A stretch of DNA of 37,772 bases from assembly GCA_015296065.1 (NCBI GenBank), contig DVDU01000180.1, positions 1 through 37,772 on the forward strand, given 5' to 3'. Shown here piece after piece: positions 8,017 through 16,260 of the stretch (positions are counted from its first letter, which is position 1; each line of letters begins with the position of its first letter). Origin of the DNA: Oscillatoriaceae cyanobacterium M33_DOE_052 (GTDB lineage: Bacteria; Cyanobacteriota; Cyanobacteriia; Cyanobacteriales; Laspinemataceae). The position numbers were made by a program, and so were the translations under genes. The notes beneath the pieces are model-generated. The model saw nothing but the letters and a program-made list of their open reading frames with translations, was not told the DNA's origin and made no database searches.

Positions 8017-8275
8017 ACCAGAGTGATTTGTCGGCGGGTTGCCCATATCTCATCAATAGGTTGTAGAAGTCTGCGTAAAATTACGGATACCCAGTAATTT
8101 ACTGGGTGAGTTAACATTAAAATGTATCATAGTCATTGGTCATTGGTCATTGGTCATATGTAGGGACGATTCGCTTTCTCGCCCCTACAACCTTCGCGAA
8201 TCGCCCCTACCAAAGGACTAAGGACCAAGGACAAAGGACAAATGACAAAGGACAAATGACCAATGACAAATGACC
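8017..8275. repeat. Intergenic repeats before the kinase: STRR and palindromes
   Basis: Contains TTGGTCATTGGTCATTGGTCAT (8133-8156), a 29-nt palindrome of the GTAGGG family at 8160-8188 (GTAGGGACGATTCG...CCCCTAC), a half copy ending at 8210, and then GGACAAATGACAAA-type STRR to 8275, directly against the kinase start codon. No gene is seen. Confidence 0.85.
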
Positions 8276-11200
8276 ATGAAAATATTACTGTTAGTCAATA
8301 AAGGAAATAATCGGCAAAAAATTGCCAGTATTTTAGGTAGTCAACATACTTTGATAGAAGCCTCAAGGTTTGGGTTGCCTTCCATGAGGATGAGCAAAAA
8401 TGTCGATAATACCTTAGCCCCAGCCGGTCAATTTAAACCAACCGGATTGGCAGTCATACCAGCCGAGTTGGGGATAGACTTTGACTGTGTGATTGCCGAT
8501 GTTCCTGCTCTGAGAATTCTGCAAAAAACTGAAGATTTACATTTGCCATCTTTCTGGCCAATTTTATTATTAGCCACAGCCCAAGAATTAGCCGGAATCA
8601 ATTGGCGACAACGTTATATTATCGATATAATTCGCCCGCCAGTGGATGCGCAAGAGTTACTGTGGCGGATAGAGAATATTCAGAATAGTTTACAAAACCA
8701 TCAGAAATATCCGGCAAATTTCCAGGGAGAATATTTACGGAGAGAGGTAAAAAATGCCGAGGTGGACGCAAATTTTATTGATGAAAAATCAATCAATCAG
8801 CAGGCAAATGGAGGTACAGCAACAGAGGTAGAATCAATTGCCCAGAATCAATACCTGTTCCGCAGCCTCGTGGAAGGAATCCGAGATTATGCGATTTTCA
8901 TGCTTGACGCTGATGGGAAGGTGGCGACTTGGAACACGGGCGCCCGTCGGACTTTGTGGTATGAAGAGTCAGCAATTCTGGGGCAACATTTTTCTTGCTT
9001 TTATCCTGAAGAGGATATTAAAACTGGTAAGCCCGGTCAAGAGTTGCAGCTAGTGGCTACGGCGGGACAATGTGAGGATGAAGGCTGGCGGCGGCGTGCT
9101 GATGGGTCGTATTTTTGGGCAAATATGACGATTACAGCTTTACAGGATGAAAAAGGGGCTAGATCAAGTTTTTCGGTAGTCGTCCATGATTTGAGCGATC
9201 GCGCCACGATTGAATCGGAACTCTGCTCCCTTAACCGGGCGCTTTCCACCATCTGTTCTTGCCACCAGGCGATCGTCCGCGCTGAAACCGAAACCCAACT
9301 GCTTCAAGACATTTGCCAGCTCATCGTCCAAATTGGCAAATACCCCCTGGCCTGGGTAGGCTTGGTCCCCACAGACCCCGCCAACGGAGATATGGGAGGC
9401 ATTTCTGGGGATATCAATGGCACTGGTGCTGGAGAAATTCCCCAGACCACATTAACCCAGTTACCCCTCCAAAGCGCTGCTTATGCCAGCACATTAGGCG
9501 ACAACGCCGAGCGAGATAAAATCGCACTGGAGCTGATTGCATCTAGTAGCGAGTCGGTTAACATGGCACTGAAAACCGCCCGCCCCTGCATCACAGGGGG
9601 ACGGGGGGACCAGGGGACTAGGGGACTGGGGGACGGGGGGACCAGGGGACTAGGGGACTGGGGGACGGGGGGACCAGGGGACCATCTCCCCGTCTCCCCG
9701 TCTCCCCGTCTCCCCGTCTCCCCATCTTCCCCTCTCCCCTCTGGCGCCGAACTCGATAGCAGCAAATCATCTTTAATTTGCTTGCCCCTGTGCCATACTG
9801 GCGGACTAGGGGACTGGGAGACTGGGGGACCTCTGGAGCAAGGGAGCAAGGGAGCAAGGGAGCAAGGGAGAGAGGGAGCAAATTTCCCCCCTGCCCCCCT
9901 GCCCCCCTGCCCCCCTGCCCCCCGTCACCCCATCCCCCCCTCGTGCTTGGGCGTATTAACGATTTACGCTACGGTGGCAGAAGCGTTCGACCCCCAAGAA
10001 ATCGAGCTGCTGACGGAACTGGCGGCGGATTTGGCTTATGGCATTCTGGCTCTGCGCACCCGCGATCGCAGCCTCAGAACTGAAGCGGCTCTTCGGGAAA
10101 GTGAAGAGCGCTACCGACAATTGGTGGAAATGCTCCCAGATACTATCCTGATTCACCAACAAAACCAAATTGAATATATCAACCCCGCAGGCGTCCAGCT
10201 CCTAGGGCTGAAATCCCCCAATTTTTCGCCAACGGGGGGGTTTGAAGGCAGGCAATTATCGGAGGTTGTGCATCCCCTGACCATACCCATCTTTCTTGGT
10301 CATCCCTGGGCGCATCACCAGACGCCGCCATCATCCCAAAAAAGCCCTACTTTCCAAGAACAGACCCTCCAACGTATTGACGGCACAGAAATCAATATTG
10401 AAATTGCCTCTATTCCTTTTAATTACCATTTCTCTAGAAGTGGGGATGCCCGAGTCTCCTCGCCAATCGAATCACGGCAGGGTGCGGCAAATGCCGCAGG
10501 GGCATCGGAGGGAGCTTGGCTGACGATCGCCCGTGATATCACGCTGCGCCGTGTAGCACAGCGGGAGCTGGAGGAACACCGCGCTAGTCTGGAGGGACTG
10601 GTACAGTTGCGTACCCAAGAAAAAACCAAGTTAATCGAATCCCTCCAAACTGAAATCCAGCGCTCCCAAAGTGCGGAAGCTGCCCTGATGCGGGTGACTC
10701 AAGCGGTGGAAAGCACCAGTGACGCGATTTGTATGACTGACCTGGAAGGTACTGCTACTTACCAAAACCCGGCTTTCCGGGAGTTGTTCGGTTTGGAAAT
10801 TGAGGAACTCAACCAAAACGGGGGACTAGAGGCGCTCTTTGCTGACCCCACGGCTGGGCGGCGCATCCTGGATACTGTCATTGGTCGAGAAACTTCCTGG
10901 AGCGGTGAAATTCAAATGCGCGGGCGACGCCGACCTGACGGCGGGAAACTGCTCCAACCCCTCACATGCTGGCTTCGGGCTGACCCGGTAAAGGATCAGG
11001 GTGGTGTCACTGTTGGTGCTTGTTTTCTGCATGCGGACATTACCCAGCTTAAGCAAGCTCAAGCTACTCTCCGAGAAAGCGAGGAGCGGCTGCGCACTTT
11101 GATTAATGCTCTGCCCGATATTGTCTGTTTTAAAGATTCATCTGGTCGCTGGGAAATTGCGAATCAGGCGATGCTGGAGGTGTTTGGGTTGGTGGGGATT

Positions 11201-13375
11201 GATTATCGCTGCCACACGGACTTGGAGCTGGCGAATCTCTTGGAGCCGCAGAAAAAGGCGTTGTATGCCTCTGCGTTTCGGAAGAGCCAAAAAACCGACG
11301 CCAGGGCCTGGAAACGCCATGCTCCTTCTCACAGTGAGGAGGTGATTCCGAACGCGGAGGGTAAGGCTCGCACTTTTGATGTGATTAAGATTCCTTTGTT
11401 TTACCCAGATAATACGAGTAAGGGGCTGGTGGTGATTGGGCGCGATATTACCGATCGGGCGGCGGCGGAGGAGGCGATGCGGCGGATGGCTTCGATCGTG
11501 GAAACTTCTGAGGATGCGATTATTGGCAAGAGCAGTGATGGCACTATCCGCACTTGGAACACTGGCGCCATGCGGATTTATGGTTATACTGCCTCGGAGG
11601 TCATCGGCAGGTCTATTTCTATCCTGGCTCTGCCGCAACGGGCGCGAGAGGTGCCCCAACTATTAGAAAGAATCCGCCAGGGTTCGAGTATTCACCATTA
11701 TGAAACTGTTCACCAGCGCCAAGATGGGCGGAAGATTCATGTTTCTTTGACGATTTCCCCGATTAAAGATGGGCGCGGTCGCATCTCTGGGGCTTCGACG
11801 ATCGCTCGTGACATCACAGATTTGAAGCGGATCGAGGCGGCTTTGGAACGCTTACGCCATCAAAACGAGTTAATTTTGAATTCGGCGGGTGAGGGGATTT
11901 GTGGGTTAGACCGGGAGGGTAAAATCACTTTTGTCAACCCCGCCGCCGCGAAAATGCTGGGGATGAATATGGGCGAACTCCTGAAGGTGCCTTTTGCGAT
12001 GATTCTGGGAGAAGAGGGGAGTGTGGGGAGTGTGGGGAGTGTGGGGAGTGTGGGGAGTGTGGGGAGTAATCTTCCCCCTCTTCCCCCTCTTCCCCCTCTT
12101 CCCCCTCTTCCCCTGCCCCCCCGTCCCCCAGTCCCCCTTCGACAGGCTCAGGGCGGCGCCTGGTCCTCCCGTCCCCCCGTCCCCTGGGCACCCCACCCGT
12201 TTGTCCAGGAGTCCCCTATCTACGAGGCGCTGAAAAATGGGCACCTCACCCACGCCACGGACCAGCTATTTTATCGTCAGGATGGGACGGCTTTTCCGGT
12301 GGAATATATCAGCACTCCGATTCACGAACAGGGTAAAATCGTGGGTGCGGTGGTGACGTTCAAGGATATCACTGAACGTCAGGCGATCGAGCGGATGAAA
12401 GATGAGTTTATTTCTGTGGTCAGTCACGAACTGCGCACGCCGCTAACTTCTTTGCGCGGGGCATTGGGTCTGCTGACGGGAGATATCCTCAATGCTCAAC
12501 CGGAGAGACAGGCGCGGATGTTGGAAATCGCGATTTCCAATACGGAGCGGTTGGTTCGGTTGATTAACGATATTCTCGATTTGGAGCGGATCCAGTCTGG
12601 GGCTGAGTCGATGGAAAGGGAGTCTTGCGATGTGGCTGACCTGATGTTACAGGCATCTGAGGCTTTGATGCCGGTGGCTCAGAAGGCTCGCGTCTCGGTG
12701 TGCATTGAGCCGATTTCTGTGCGGGTGCTGGTTAATCCCGATCGGATTATCCAAACCCTCACCAATTTGCTCAGCAACGCCATCAAGTTTTCCCCCAGTG
12801 GTGGCACGGTGTGGATAGGTGCTATTTGGGGAGACGGGGAGACGGGGAGCAGGGGAGCAGGGGAGCAGGGGAGCAGGGGAGCAGGGGAGCAGGGGGAAGA
12901 TTACTCCCCACACTCCCCACACTCCCCACACTCCCCCCCGTCCCCCAGGCCCCCAGTCCCTATTTGGGGAGACTCGGAGACTCGGAGACTCGGAGACTCG
13001 GAGATGGGGGCAAAAGCTCCTTACTTAACGTTATATGTGAAGGACCAGGGAAGGGGAATTCCCCCAGATAAACTTGAAACTATCTTCGGACGGTTTCAGC
13101 AGGTGGATGCTAGTGATTCCCGCAAGAAGGGTGGCACTGGTTTAGGTCTGGCTATCTGCCGCAGCATCGTGGAGCATCACGGCGGTCAGATTTGGGCGAC
13201 TAGCGCGATCTCAGAAGGCAGCACCTTCTACCTCACCCTCCCTCTAGACGAAGACGGAGGCGCGATGCCTGACAAAGACGCTGGCGCGATGCCTGACAAA
13301 GACGCTGGCGCGATCGCCCCTAGCTCCCCTCCCCCCAGAGGAGAAGGGAGCTATCCCGACGGTAATATGTCATAA
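8276..13375 (+). CDS. Multi-PAS/GAF sensor histidine kinase with in-frame repeat inserts
   Basis: About 1,699 residues, no membrane span, so a cytoplasmic sensor. Order: degenerate receiver-like domain (1-140), PAS (192-315), GAF (320-595), PAS (608-755), PAS (805-935), PAS (935-1060), PAS (1068-1190), PAS (1192-1372), HisKA with phosphoacceptor H1384 (VSHELRTPLTS), HATPase_c with N box N1497/N1501, DQGRGI from D1590 and GGTGLGL from 1619. Low-complexity STRR tracts interrupt the GAF (440-557), the last PAS (1247-1310) and the ATPase domain between N and G1 boxes (1518-1579), all without breaking the frame. The tail carries a duplicated GAMPDKDA. The start may be ATG 8270 or 8276; MKILLLVNKG at 8276 fits a receiver strand. 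The response regulator at 13898 is a likely partner. The sensed signals are unknown. Confidence 0.93.
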   Translation: MKILLLVNKGNNRQKIASILGSQHTLIEASRFGLPSMRMSKNVDNTLAPAGQFKPTGLAVIPAELGIDFDCVIADVPALRILQKTEDLHLPSFWPILLLATAQELAGINWRQRYIIDIIRPPVDAQELLWRIENIQNSLQNHQKYPANFQGEYLRREVKNAEVDANFIDEKSINQQANGGTATEVESIAQNQYLFRSLVEGIRDYAIFMLDADGKVATWNTGARRTLWYEESAILGQHFSCFYPEEDIKTGKPGQELQLVATAGQCEDEGWRRRADGSYFWANMTITALQDEKGARSSFSVVVHDLSDRATIESELCSLNRALSTICSCHQAIVRAETETQLLQDICQLIVQIGKYPLAWVGLVPTDPANGDMGGISGDINGTGAGEIPQTTLTQLPLQSAAYASTLGDNAERDKIALELIASSSESVNMALKTARPCITGGRGDQGTRGLGDGGTRGLGDWGTGGPGDHLPVSPSPRLPVSPSSPLPSGAELDSSKSSLICLPLCHTGGLGDWETGGPLEQGSKGAREQGREGANFPPAPLPPCPPAPRHPIPPSCLGVLTIYATVAEAFDPQEIELLTELAADLAYGILALRTRDRSLRTEAALRESEERYRQLVEMLPDTILIHQQNQIEYINPAGVQLLGLKSPNFSPTGGFEGRQLSEVVHPLTIPIFLGHPWAHHQTPPSSQKSPTFQEQTLQRIDGTEINIEIASIPFNYHFSRSGDARVSSPIESRQGAANAAGASEGAWLTIARDITLRRVAQRELEEHRASLEGLVQLRTQEKTKLIESLQTEIQRSQSAEAALMRVTQAVESTSDAICMTDLEGTATYQNPAFRELFGLEIEELNQNGGLEALFADPTAGRRILDTVIGRETSWSGEIQMRGRRRPDGGKLLQPLTCWLRADPVKDQGGVTVGACFLHADITQLKQAQATLRESEERLRTLINALPDIVCFKDSSGRWEIANQAMLEVFGLVGIDYRCHTDLELANLLEPQKKALYASAFRKSQKTDARAWKRHAPSHSEEVIPNAEGKARTFDVIKIPLFYPDNTSKGLVVIGRDITDRAAAEEAMRRMASIVETSEDAIIGKSSDGTIRTWNTGAMRIYGYTASEVIGRSISILALPQRAREVPQLLERIRQGSSIHHYETVHQRQDGRKIHVSLTISPIKDGRGRISGASTIARDITDLKRIEAALERLRHQNELILNSAGEGICGLDREGKITFVNPAAAKMLGMNMGELLKVPFAMILGEEGSVGSVGSVGSVGSVGSNLPPLPPLPPLPPLPLPPRPPVPLRQAQGGAWSSRPPVPWAPHPFVQESPIYEALKNGHLTHATDQLFYRQDGTAFPVEYISTPIHEQGKIVGAVVTFKDITERQAIERMKDEFISVVSHELRTPLTSLRGALGLLTGDILNAQPERQARMLEIAISNTERLVRLINDILDLERIQSGAESMERESCDVADLMLQASEALMPVAQKARVSVCIEPISVRVLVNPDRIIQTLTNLLSNAIKFSPSGGTVWIGAIWGDGETGSRGAGEQGSRGAGEQGEDYSPHSPHSPHSPPSPRPPVPIWGDSETRRLGDSEMGAKAPYLTLYVKDQGRGIPPDKLETIFGRFQQVDASDSRKKGGTGLGLAICRSIVEHHGGQIWATSAISEGSTFYLTLPLDEDGGAMPDKDAGAMPDKDAGAIAPSSPPPRGEGSYPDGNMS
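9594..9945. repeat. STRR inserts inside the kinase GAF domain
   Basis: Two tracts: 9594-9740 (GGGGGACCAGGGGACTAG, then CCCCGTCT 8-mers) and 9805-9945 (AGGGAGCA 8-mers, then CCCCCTGC 8-mers). Between them SSLICLPL, a normal GAF strand, survives, and the fold resumes at CLGVLTIYATVAEAFDPQE. The peptide is of the GTRGLGDGG / SPRLPVSP / GSKGAREQ kind. Units of 8 nt read in three frames, so the protein repeat is 8 residues (24 nt). Confidence 0.92.
12014..12205. repeat. STRR insert inside the last PAS domain of the kinase
   Basis: Begins with about five copies of 9-mer GGGGAGTGT (encoding GSV repeats), then TTCCCCCTC 9-mers (encoding PPL), then CCCCCGTCCC-type DNA. The PAS reading resumes at QESPIYEALKNGHLTHA. 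The last part includes TTCGACAGGCTCAGGGCGGC, another dispersed-repeat-like segment. Confidence 0.9.
12822..13012. repeat. STRR insert in the kinase ATPase domain, flanked by 14-bp direct repeats
   Basis: CTATTTGGGGAGAC occurs at 12822-12835 and again at 12960-12973, 138 bp (46 codons) apart. Between them are GGGGAGCA 8-mers (peptide EQGSRGAG) and CCCCACACT 9-mers (peptide SPH); after the second copy, GGAGACTC 8-mers continue to about 13005. The insert falls between the N box and the DQGRGI box of HATPase_c. Confidence 0.92.
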
Positions 13376-13897
13376 AAATATCTTGAATCCTCCAGTGCCT
13401 ACCCGTCAATTTCTGATTAATTTGCGCTACATTACCAATTGCACAAGTCTGGTCAAACCGCAGCCCGCTGCCTGCGGGTGGCAAGCTGCCCCCGGAGCGC
13501 CCAACACCCCCAATGTTTTGCTCAGATTTCGCTAAAAAAATTTATGGCTAGAATCGCGACTGTAAAGGTGATACCCAAAAAATTTAATTATTTGCCAAAA
13601 ATGGAAACATCCAACACATCTAAATCTCATCGCATGCAATTACACTCCTCCCCTCTTTCTAGTTTTAGTGGCAATACCTTTGAACTGATTTTCATTACTC
13701 TTCAATTTATCGCTAGTTTTAGTGAACATGAAATGTAATCAGCCTACCCTATGCCAGAATCAAAACTATCAATTTTCCGCTCATGCCTGTGAGCCCGTAA
13801 ATCAGATTTTTACCTTCAGTAGGGGTGAAGAGCCGTTCGCCCCTACCGCATCTTGATGTAATTTGTAGTAGCCATTTTCAGGGGCAGGAGAAAAATT
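13376..13897. other. 522-bp gap without a clear gene; 28-bp palindrome at 13819-13846
   Basis: A 99-codon open frame at 13439-13738 has no recognisable features, unremarkable composition and no good Shine-Dalgarno sequence, so I do not call it. GTAGGGG (13819-13825) and CCCCTAC (13840-13846) enclose TGAAGAGCCGTTCG, whose ends are partly self-complementary: a 28-nt member of the palindrome family just before the response-regulator gene. Confidence 0.65.
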
Positions 13898-14278
13898 GTG
13901 ACTGGCAAACGGATTTTAGTAATTGATGATGAAGATGACATCCGGGAAGTGGCACAGCTTAGCCTAGAAATGGTTGGCGGTTGGGAAGTGTTGACTGCCT
14001 GCTCTGGCAGTGAAGGAATCGAAGTAGCATCAAAAGAGCAACCCAATGCCATCCTGCTTGACGTAATGATGCCGGAAATGGACGGTCCTGCCACCTACGC
14101 ACAGCTCCAAGCTAACACCACCACCAACCATATCCCCGTGATCTTGCTCACAGCCAAAGTCCTGTCCACAGACCAGAGGCGATTTGCCAATTTAGGAGTC
14201 AGAGCCATCATTCCCAAGCCTTTTGACCCCATGACCTTGGCGACCCAGGTAGCAGAGGCCCTTGGCTGGAACCTTTAG
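13898..14278 (+). CDS. Single-domain response regulator
   Basis: A 126-residue CheY-like receiver with no output domain. Acidic pocket D10-D11, phosphoacceptor D55 (LLDVMMPEMDG), switch T85 and K107 with the following P108 are all present. It starts at GTG 13898 with CAGGAG 8 bases upstream. The upstream gene on the same strand is the large histidine kinase, 522 bp away, making this a plausible phosphotransfer partner, although the distance suggests a separate promoter. Confidence 0.93.
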   Translation: MTGKRILVIDDEDDIREVAQLSLEMVGGWEVLTACSGSEGIEVASKEQPNAILLDVMMPEMDGPATYAQLQANTTTNHIPVILLTAKVLSTDQRRFANLGVRAIIPKPFDPMTLATQVAEALGWNL

Positions 14279-14285
14279 GACCGAA

Positions 14286-14353
14286 CGATTAACAATTGAC
14301 AATTGACAATTATCAATTATCAATTATCAATTATCAATTATCAATTATCAATT
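14286..14353. repeat. STRR tract, CAATTGA / CAATTAT 7-mers
   Basis: Tandem heptamers ACAATTG, then ATCAATT repeated about eight times up to 16 bases before the DUF1816 start codon. A near-identical tract occurs at 20345-20400 beside the deformylase gene. These are heptanucleotide STRRs like those described from Nostoc/Anabaena. Confidence 0.92.
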
Positions 14354-14369
14354 GCGGAGATATCGATAA

Positions 14370-14624
14370 ATGTTTTTGGCTGAACGGATGAAAGAGGCTT
14401 TTACCTCATACTTAGAAAAATTGGAATTGGCTTGGTGGGTAGAAATCTTCACCCTCCACCCCGAATGTACTTACTACTTCGGACCTTTTATGAGTGCCAA
14501 GGAAGCAGAACTCGCCCGAGACGGTTATATTGAAGACCTCGAAGGTGAAGGGGCTCAAGGTATTTCTGTGCAAATCAAGCGCTGCCAGCCTCAAGAGTTG
14601 ACAATTGACAAAAGCAGCGATTAG
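14370..14624 (+). CDS. DUF1816 domain protein
   Basis: An 84-residue soluble protein. The pattern WWVEIFTLHPECTYYFGPF (about residues 22-41), followed by SAKEAELARDGYIEDLEGEGAQGI and an R-C-Q-P end, matches the cyanobacterial DUF1816 family, whose function is not established. It starts at ATG 14370 with GCGGAGAT upstream. It follows the response regulator by 91 bp, but an STRR tract fills the gap, so co-transcription is uncertain. Confidence 0.85.
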   Translation: MFLAERMKEAFTSYLEKLELAWWVEIFTLHPECTYYFGPFMSAKEAELARDGYIEDLEGEGAQGISVQIKRCQPQELTIDKSSD

Positions 14625-14639
14625 TGATTATACAAGCCA

Positions 14640-15569
14640 TTAGCTATTTACCCCTAACCCATCCACCCCCTCCACTGGGGTCATTTCCAAGCGATACCGA
14701 TATATAGCTACCGGAGAGCCTCCCGCTGCAAAATAGTCTGGGTCTTGGGGTGATAAATAGATGGCCGTCACTTGGTCCGCCTCGATTTTCCCCCTCCCCT
14801 TATCTCCCACCAGGCGATATAACGTCGTAGTCTCCACCTCATTTAAGTAAATTCCACTTTGGCGGGTAAACACCTGTTGGCTCACTTCTACGGAGCCGAA
14901 TTCATCGGGTCCTAGCATCTCCGTAGCTCTTCCCGTCACTGTAGAAATTAAACGGTTTTCCTGGCTCGGTTCTCCAAAATACGCTATCTGCCGGTTCGGG
15001 TTCTTTGGATCCCCTTTCACCTCAAATCTTGGGGTGGTTTTTTGCTCCTCGCTTTGACCACCGCTGAAATATGCCCAAGTGATATTGCGACTGTTATAAG
15101 TTCTATCCGCGACTATAGCTAATGGTCGATTTTCTCCTGATTTGATGATTCTCACAAATGTATTTGGATTTTTAGTGAGATAATCTCGTTCTACCTCTAT
15201 GAACCTGACGCGGAAATTTAGCGGTTGGTTGAGGTAGCGGCGGTTAGCTTCAAATCCCGGTGTGGCAATAGCATCTCCAAAAGGTGCTACCATATCCACA
15301 AGCGTGCTAGTGACATCCCAAAAACCCCCCATCCAATCAGGATAAATCAAATCCTCATTGCCACTGACCGCCGTCACTGGTAGTTTTTCCCACCGGGGAA
15401 ATGTTGCCAATCTTGCCGAAATTTCCCCAGCCACAGCATCACCACACCACAATAGGGGCAATAAAAACATCCACAACAGCAACACCCCTTTCAGGATATA
15501 GGTTTTTCCGGGGCACTTCCAGGTTGTGAGCATAAAGATTGCGCAATAATTAAGATGAGCCGCAGACAT
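14640..15569 (-). CDS. Exported hypothetical protein (DUF6816-like)
   Basis: Up to 309 residues. A hydrophobic segment (ILKGVLLLWMFLLPLLW, about 26-42) followed by GDAVAGE looks like a signal peptide; a second ATG at 15533 would give a more usual N terminus. The mature part has YPDWMGGFWDVTSTLVDMVAPFG, FRVRFIEVERDY and a C-terminal AIYRYRLEM, a lipocalin-like beta-rich pattern found in cyanobacteria and plastids; I place it in DUF6816 only tentatively. A periplasmic or lumenal location is inferred. It is convergent with the DUF1816 gene. Confidence 0.7.
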   Translation of the reverse strand: MSAAHLNYCAIFMLTTWKCPGKTYILKGVLLLWMFLLPLLWCGDAVAGEISARLATFPRWEKLPVTAVSGNEDLIYPDWMGGFWDVTSTLVDMVAPFGDAIATPGFEANRRYLNQPLNFRVRFIEVERDYLTKNPNTFVRIIKSGENRPLAIVADRTYNSRNITWAYFSGGQSEEQKTTPRFEVKGDPKNPNRQIAYFGEPSQENRLISTVTGRATEMLGPDEFGSVEVSQQVFTRQSGIYLNEVETTTLYRLVGDKGRGKIEADQVTAIYLSPQDPDYFAAGGSPVAIYRYRLEMTPVEGVDGLGVNS

Positions 15570-15865
15570 TGCGGTAGGTGAATGGTCAGATTACAGCTTG
15601 TTCACCAGTCGTTTAAAACATTGCCCTCACCCTGCCCTCACCCTAAATCCCTCGACCAAAAAGGATCCGGGATTTGAGAGCCGCTCAGATTATTTCTGAA
15701 CAGGCTGTATCTATTAATTTGTATAAAGTGAAGTGTCTATTGCAGGGGAAATTGTCTCAATCTACCCCTACGATGAAGGGGAGATTGAGTAAGAATTGAG
15801 TAAATAAGGGGGAATCTACAAACCCAGTACAGGCGAGAGCCCGGTGGCATCAGGAATGTAGCTAA

Positions 15866-15946
15866 TGCGGACGGAGGGACTCGAACCCACACATCAAAGA
15901 CACTAGAACCTAAATCTAGCGCGTCTACCAATTCCGCCACGTCCGC
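15866..15946 (-). tRNA. tRNA-Leu (anticodon TAG)
   Basis: Read on the minus strand from 15946, acceptor arm GCGGACG pairs with CGTCCGC (867-873), and the discriminator A is at 15866. The D-loop has AATTGGTAGACGC, the anticodon stem CTAGA/TCTAG encloses TTTAGGT (anticodon TAG), there is a variable arm as expected for Leu (TGTCTTTGATGTG region), and the T-arm is GGGTTCGAGTCCC. CCA is not encoded. Confidence 0.95.
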
Positions 15947-15998
15947 AATTTCAGACTTAAAGGGATGATAGCACATCCAGGGACGGGTGACAAGGGGG

Positions 15999-16183
15999 GT
16001 TTCAAAAGAAACCGGGTTTCTGTGCCAAAGTTCTCGGTTTCTCTTCAGGATTTCGGTGAGAAACCCGGTTTCTGCACTCCCCACACCTCCCTATCTCCCC
16101 TGCTCCCCACACCTCCCTATCTCCCCTGCTCCCCTGCTCCCCTGCTCCCCTGCTCCCCTGCTCCCCGTCTCCCCGTCGCCCTA
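15999..16183. repeat. AGAAACC-GGTTTCT palindromes followed by CTCCCCTG STRR
   Basis: Two 15-nt palindromes, AGAAACCGGGTTTCT (16007-16021) and AGAAACCCGGTTTCT (16059-16073), bracket a degenerate third (TTCTCGGTTTCTC). They are followed by a 37-nt unit (CCCCACACCTCCCTATCTCCCCTGCT) in two copies, then GCTCCCCT 8-mers to about 16170. There is no gene between tRNA-Leu and the CHAT gene. Confidence 0.88.
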
Positions 16184-16260
16184 TGGGGGTGCCGAAATCG
16201 GATAAACTAGAAGAAACGCCATTGTAGCCATAACACAGCACCCGTAGGGAAAATATATCA

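Noticed and set aside
11138-11659. 173-codon minus-strand frame inside the kinase gene
   Set aside because: Opposite the PAS domains, Arg/His-rich, no motif; shadow of a real gene.
12014-12205. Kinase inserts as assembly or sequencing artefacts
   Set aside because: Four separate inserts in one gene, one in the CHAT gene, all in frame, and the same tract types occur between genes; a real feature is more likely, though read depth should confirm it.
13439-13738. 99-codon plus-strand frame between kinase and response regulator
   Set aside because: No motif, no good ribosome site; not enough support to call a gene.
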